A stretch of 6,735 nt of DNA from Candidatus Spyradenecus faecavium (GTDB taxonomy: Bacteria > Verrucomicrobiota > Kiritimatiellia > RFP12 > DVOR01). Of the stretch, positions 4,940 through 6,735 are shown one piece after another. The notes under the pieces were generated by a model. That model worked only from the letters and a program-made list of their open reading frames with translations, was not told the DNA's origin and did not search any database. Within the stretch, counting starts at the first letter, position 1. Each line of letters starts with the position of its first letter. The stretch covers positions 1-6,735 of the forward strand of contig DVOR01000119.1 in assembly GCA_018713405.1 (NCBI GenBank), written 5' to 3'. The position numbers and the translations under genes were made by a program.

Positions 4940-5279
4940 GGAGCTGGCGCTGGGCATCGCCCAGGCACTCTACGACAAACAGGCCGAAAACATCCGCGTG
5001 CTCGACGTGCGCGGCGTCTCCACCGTCACCGACGTCTGCGTGGTCGCCTCCGGCACCTCCACGCCCCACCTCAAGGCCCTGCAGAAGGCCGCCGTGGCCT
5101 ACCTCAAGAGCCAGGAGGAGACCCACTACCGCCTCTCCGGCGACGCGGACAGCGGCTGGGTGCTGCTCGACGCCTTCACCGTCGTGGCCCACATCTTCGC
5201 CCCCGAGGCCCGCGCCTACTACGACATCGAGACCCTCTGGAAGGGCGCCGCCGAGATCCCCTTCACCCCCCAAGCCTGA
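4923..5279 (+). CDS. rsfS: Ribosome silencing factor RsfS (YbeB/Iojap family)
   Basis: This 118-residue protein binds uL14 on the large ribosomal subunit and blocks joining with the small subunit when translation should be slowed, for example in starvation. The family pattern is clear: DVRGVSTVTDVCVVASGTSTPHLKAL across the middle third, then LKSQEETHYRLSGDADSGWVLLDAF and VVAHIFAPEARAYYDIETLW near the end. The ATG at 4923 is preferred: AAGGA (4911-4915) lies 7 nt upstream. An in-frame ATG at 4908 would add MKEPP and has only a poor AAGG 9 nt away. It overlaps the nadD tail by 17 nt, the common nadD-rsfS arrangement, and is probably translationally coupled to it. Confidence 0.95.
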   Translation: MKRTTEELALGIAQALYDKQAENIRVLDVRGVSTVTDVCVVASGTSTPHLKALQKAAVAYLKSQEETHYRLSGDADSGWVLLDAFTVVAHIFAPEARAYYDIETLWKGAAEIPFTPQA

Positions 5280-5287
5280 GCGCAGCC

Positions 5288-6550
5288 ATGACCGAGAAGA
5301 AACTCCCCTGCAGCGAGGCCCAGCTCCGCGACATCGCCGCGCGCTGGCCCACCCCCTTCCATCTTTACGACGAGCGCGCCATCCGCGCCGCCGCCCGCCG
5401 CCTGCGCGACGCCTTCGCCTGGAACAAGGGCTTCCGCAACTTCTTCGCCGTCAAGGCCGCGCCCAACCCCTACCTCATGCGCATCCTCCAGGAGGAGGGC
5501 TTCGGAGCCGACTGCTCCTCGCTGCCCGAGCTGCTCCTCTCCGAGCGCGTCGGCCTGCCCGGCGACGCCATCATGTTCACCTCCAACGACACCCCCGCCG
5601 AGGAGTTCGTGAAGGCCAAGGCCCTGGGCGCCAACATCAACCTCGACGACATCTCCCACATCCCCTTCCTCGAGCGCGTCGCCGGCCTGCCCGAGCGCGT
5701 CTGCCTGCGCTACAACCCCGGCCCCCTCAAGGGCGGCAACGCCATCATCGGCAAGCCCGAGGAGGCGAAGTACGGCCTGACCCGCGACCAGCTCTTCGAG
5801 GCCTACGCCATGCTCCAGGCCAAGGGCGTCAAGCGCTTCGGCCTGCACACCATGGTCGCCAGCAACGAGCTCAACCCGCAGTACTTCGTCGACACCGCCA
5901 TCCTCCTCTTCGACCTCGCCGCCGAGCTCCACGACAGGCTCGGCATCTGGTTCGACTTCATCAACCTCGGCGGCGGCATCGGCATCCCCTACCGCCCCGA
6001 GCAGGACGCCGTCGACCTCGAGGCCGTCGGCGAGGGCATCCGCCGCGCCTACGCCGAGCGCGTCACCGGCCGCGGCCTGCCCGACGTGCCCCTCTGCTTC
6101 GAGTGCGGCCGCTGCATCACCGGCCCCGCGGGCTACCTCGTCTCCACCGTCCGCCACCTCAAGCACACCTACCGCGACTACGTCGGCCTCGACGCCTGCA
6201 TGGCCAACCTCATGCGCCCGGCCCTCTACGGCGCCTACCACCACATCACCGTCCTCGGCAAGCAGGATCGCCCCGCCGACCACGTCTACGACGTCACCGG
6301 CTCGCTCTGCGAGAACAACGACAAGTTCGCCATCCAGCGCGCCCTCCCCGAGGTCGTCCCCGGCGACCTCCTGGTCCTCCACGACGCCGGCGCCCACGGC
6401 CACGCCATGGGCTTCAACTACAACGGCAAGCTCCGCTCCGCCGAGCTCCTCCTCCGCGAGGACGGCTCCGTCGTCCAGATCCGCCGCGCCGAGACGATCG
6501 ACGACTACTTTGCCACCCTCGACTTCACCCACCTCCCCGACTTCCGCTAA
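5288..6550 (+). CDS. lysA: Diaminopimelate decarboxylase (LysA-type, fold III PLP enzyme)
   Basis: The product is 420 residues, a typical length. It is predicted to decarboxylate meso-diaminopimelate to L-lysine in the cytosol. Motifs: the Schiff-base lysine Lys56 in FFAVKAAPNP (52-61); LRYNPG at 140-145; GLHTMV with His187; the PLP-phosphate loop NLGGGIG at 226-232; ECGR at 272-275, where textbook enzymes read EPGR or ESGR; CENND at 341-345, with the Cys contributed across the dimer; and DAGAHGHAMGFNYNG at 366-380, where textbook enzymes have GAY in place of GAH. These variants resemble a divergent LysA group I recall from anaerobes such as Bacteroides and Clostridia. Eight nt separate it from the rsfS stop and no good Shine-Dalgarno is visible, so translation probably depends on coupling. 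Codons are very strongly C-ending. A related amino-acid decarboxylase is possible but less likely. Confidence 0.88.
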   Translation: MTEKKLPCSEAQLRDIAARWPTPFHLYDERAIRAAARRLRDAFAWNKGFRNFFAVKAAPNPYLMRILQEEGFGADCSSLPELLLSERVGLPGDAIMFTSNDTPAEEFVKAKALGANINLDDISHIPFLERVAGLPERVCLRYNPGPLKGGNAIIGKPEEAKYGLTRDQLFEAYAMLQAKGVKRFGLHTMVASNELNPQYFVDTAILLFDLAAELHDRLGIWFDFINLGGGIGIPYRPEQDAVDLEAVGEGIRRAYAERVTGRGLPDVPLCFECGRCITGPAGYLVSTVRHLKHTYRDYVGLDACMANLMRPALYGAYHHITVLGKQDRPADHVYDVTGSLCENNDKFAIQRALPEVVPGDLLVLHDAGAHGHAMGFNYNGKLRSAELLLREDGSVVQIRRAETIDDYFATLDFTHLPDFR

Positions 6551-6558
6551 GGAGCGCC

Positions 6559-6735
6559 ATGAAACGCCTCGCCACGCTTGCCGCGCTGTTCGCCCTTGCC
6601 CTCCCCGCCTGGGCCAAGACCGTCTGGCTCGTCGGCGAAGGCGCGCCCATCAACGCCCCGGCCTTCGCCGAATGGCTCTCCGATATGCTCGGCGAGCCCG
6701 TCGAGACCGTTGAATGCGGGCCTTACCTCTCCGCC
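6559..6735 (+). CDS. Exported protein of unknown family (partial, C-terminus outside window)
   Basis: The frame stays open from ATG 6559 to the window end, giving 59 residues. AAGGAG (6549-6554) overlaps the lysA stop and lies 4 nt before the ATG, so co-transcription and coupling with lysA are likely. Residues 1-19 (MKRLATLAALFALALPAWA) form a clear Sec signal peptide with an AWA cleavage site. The mature start KTVWLVGEGAPINAPAFAEW begins with a beta-strand-like TVWLVGEG, and the visible part contains one cysteine (Cys53). I do not recognise the family from this fragment. Its place behind lysA does not reveal its function. Confidence 0.7.
   Translation, partial: MKRLATLAALFALALPAWAKTVWLVGEGAPINAPAFAEWLSDMLGEPVETVECGPYLSA

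Noticed and set aside
3743..4957. A 404-residue minus-strand open frame opposite the CNNM, nadD and rsfS genes
   Set aside because: It is low-complexity Arg/Ser/Pro/Gly sequence opposite three well-supported genes; a mirror of GC-rich coding, not a gene.
5219..6532. A 437-residue minus-strand open frame opposite lysA
   Set aside because: It is a Val/Gly/Glu/Asp-rich shadow caused by the strong C-ending codon bias of lysA, with no recognisable motifs.

Overview
This is a GC-rich, densely coded bacterial chromosomal window. It holds eight genes in two divergent blocks that meet in a 366-bp intergenic region (2622-2987). The genes use mostly C- or G-ending codons, have good Shine-Dalgarno sites and sit close together. 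The taxon is not fixed by the sequence. Strong GC bias, many exported proteins and this type of DAP decarboxylase would fit a Verrucomicrobiota/Kiritimatiellota-like or other anaerobe-associated lineage, but that is a low-confidence guess.

Left block (minus strand, read right to left). A MerR-family regulator (2226-2621) is followed by a Tat-exported DUF362 protein (1199-2164). Each has its own promoter with the 19-bp -35/-10 spacer typical of MerR-controlled promoters, and the two promoters share an identical 11-nt core, so this looks like an autoregulated regulator plus its target. A GC-rich hairpin (1143-1171) follows the DUF362 gene. Next come a short-chain dehydrogenase/reductase (431-1102) and, 13 nt on, the start of a secreted kelch-type beta-propeller protein (1-417) that runs out of the window. 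A well-formed sigma70-like promoter inside the SDR gene may drive the propeller gene separately.

Intergenic region 2622-2987. It contains the MerR gene's promoter, a 22-bp-period array of AAACCCT-T-AGGGTTT palindromes, a G-quadruplex motif, a sigma70-like promoter for the right block (TTGACG-17-TAGGAT) and a leader of about 130 nt.

Right block (plus strand). This is a tight operon: a CNNM/CorC-type membrane transporter with CBS domains (2988-4334), nadD (NAD biosynthesis, 4331-4939), rsfS (ribosome silencing factor, 4923-5279), lysA (diaminopimelate decarboxylase, 5288-6550) and the start of an unrecognised exported protein (6559-6735, cut by the window end). Adjacent genes overlap or lie 8 nt apart, so translational coupling is likely. 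The operon mixes ion homeostasis, cofactor synthesis, translation control and lysine/peptidoglycan precursor supply. Pairing of nadD with rsfS is common in bacteria.

The signals least explained by ordinary annotation are the helically phased palindrome array, the matched pair of MerR-type promoters, and AT-rich promoter-like patches embedded in coding sequence. I found no RNA genes, CRISPR array, insertion sequence or confident riboswitch.
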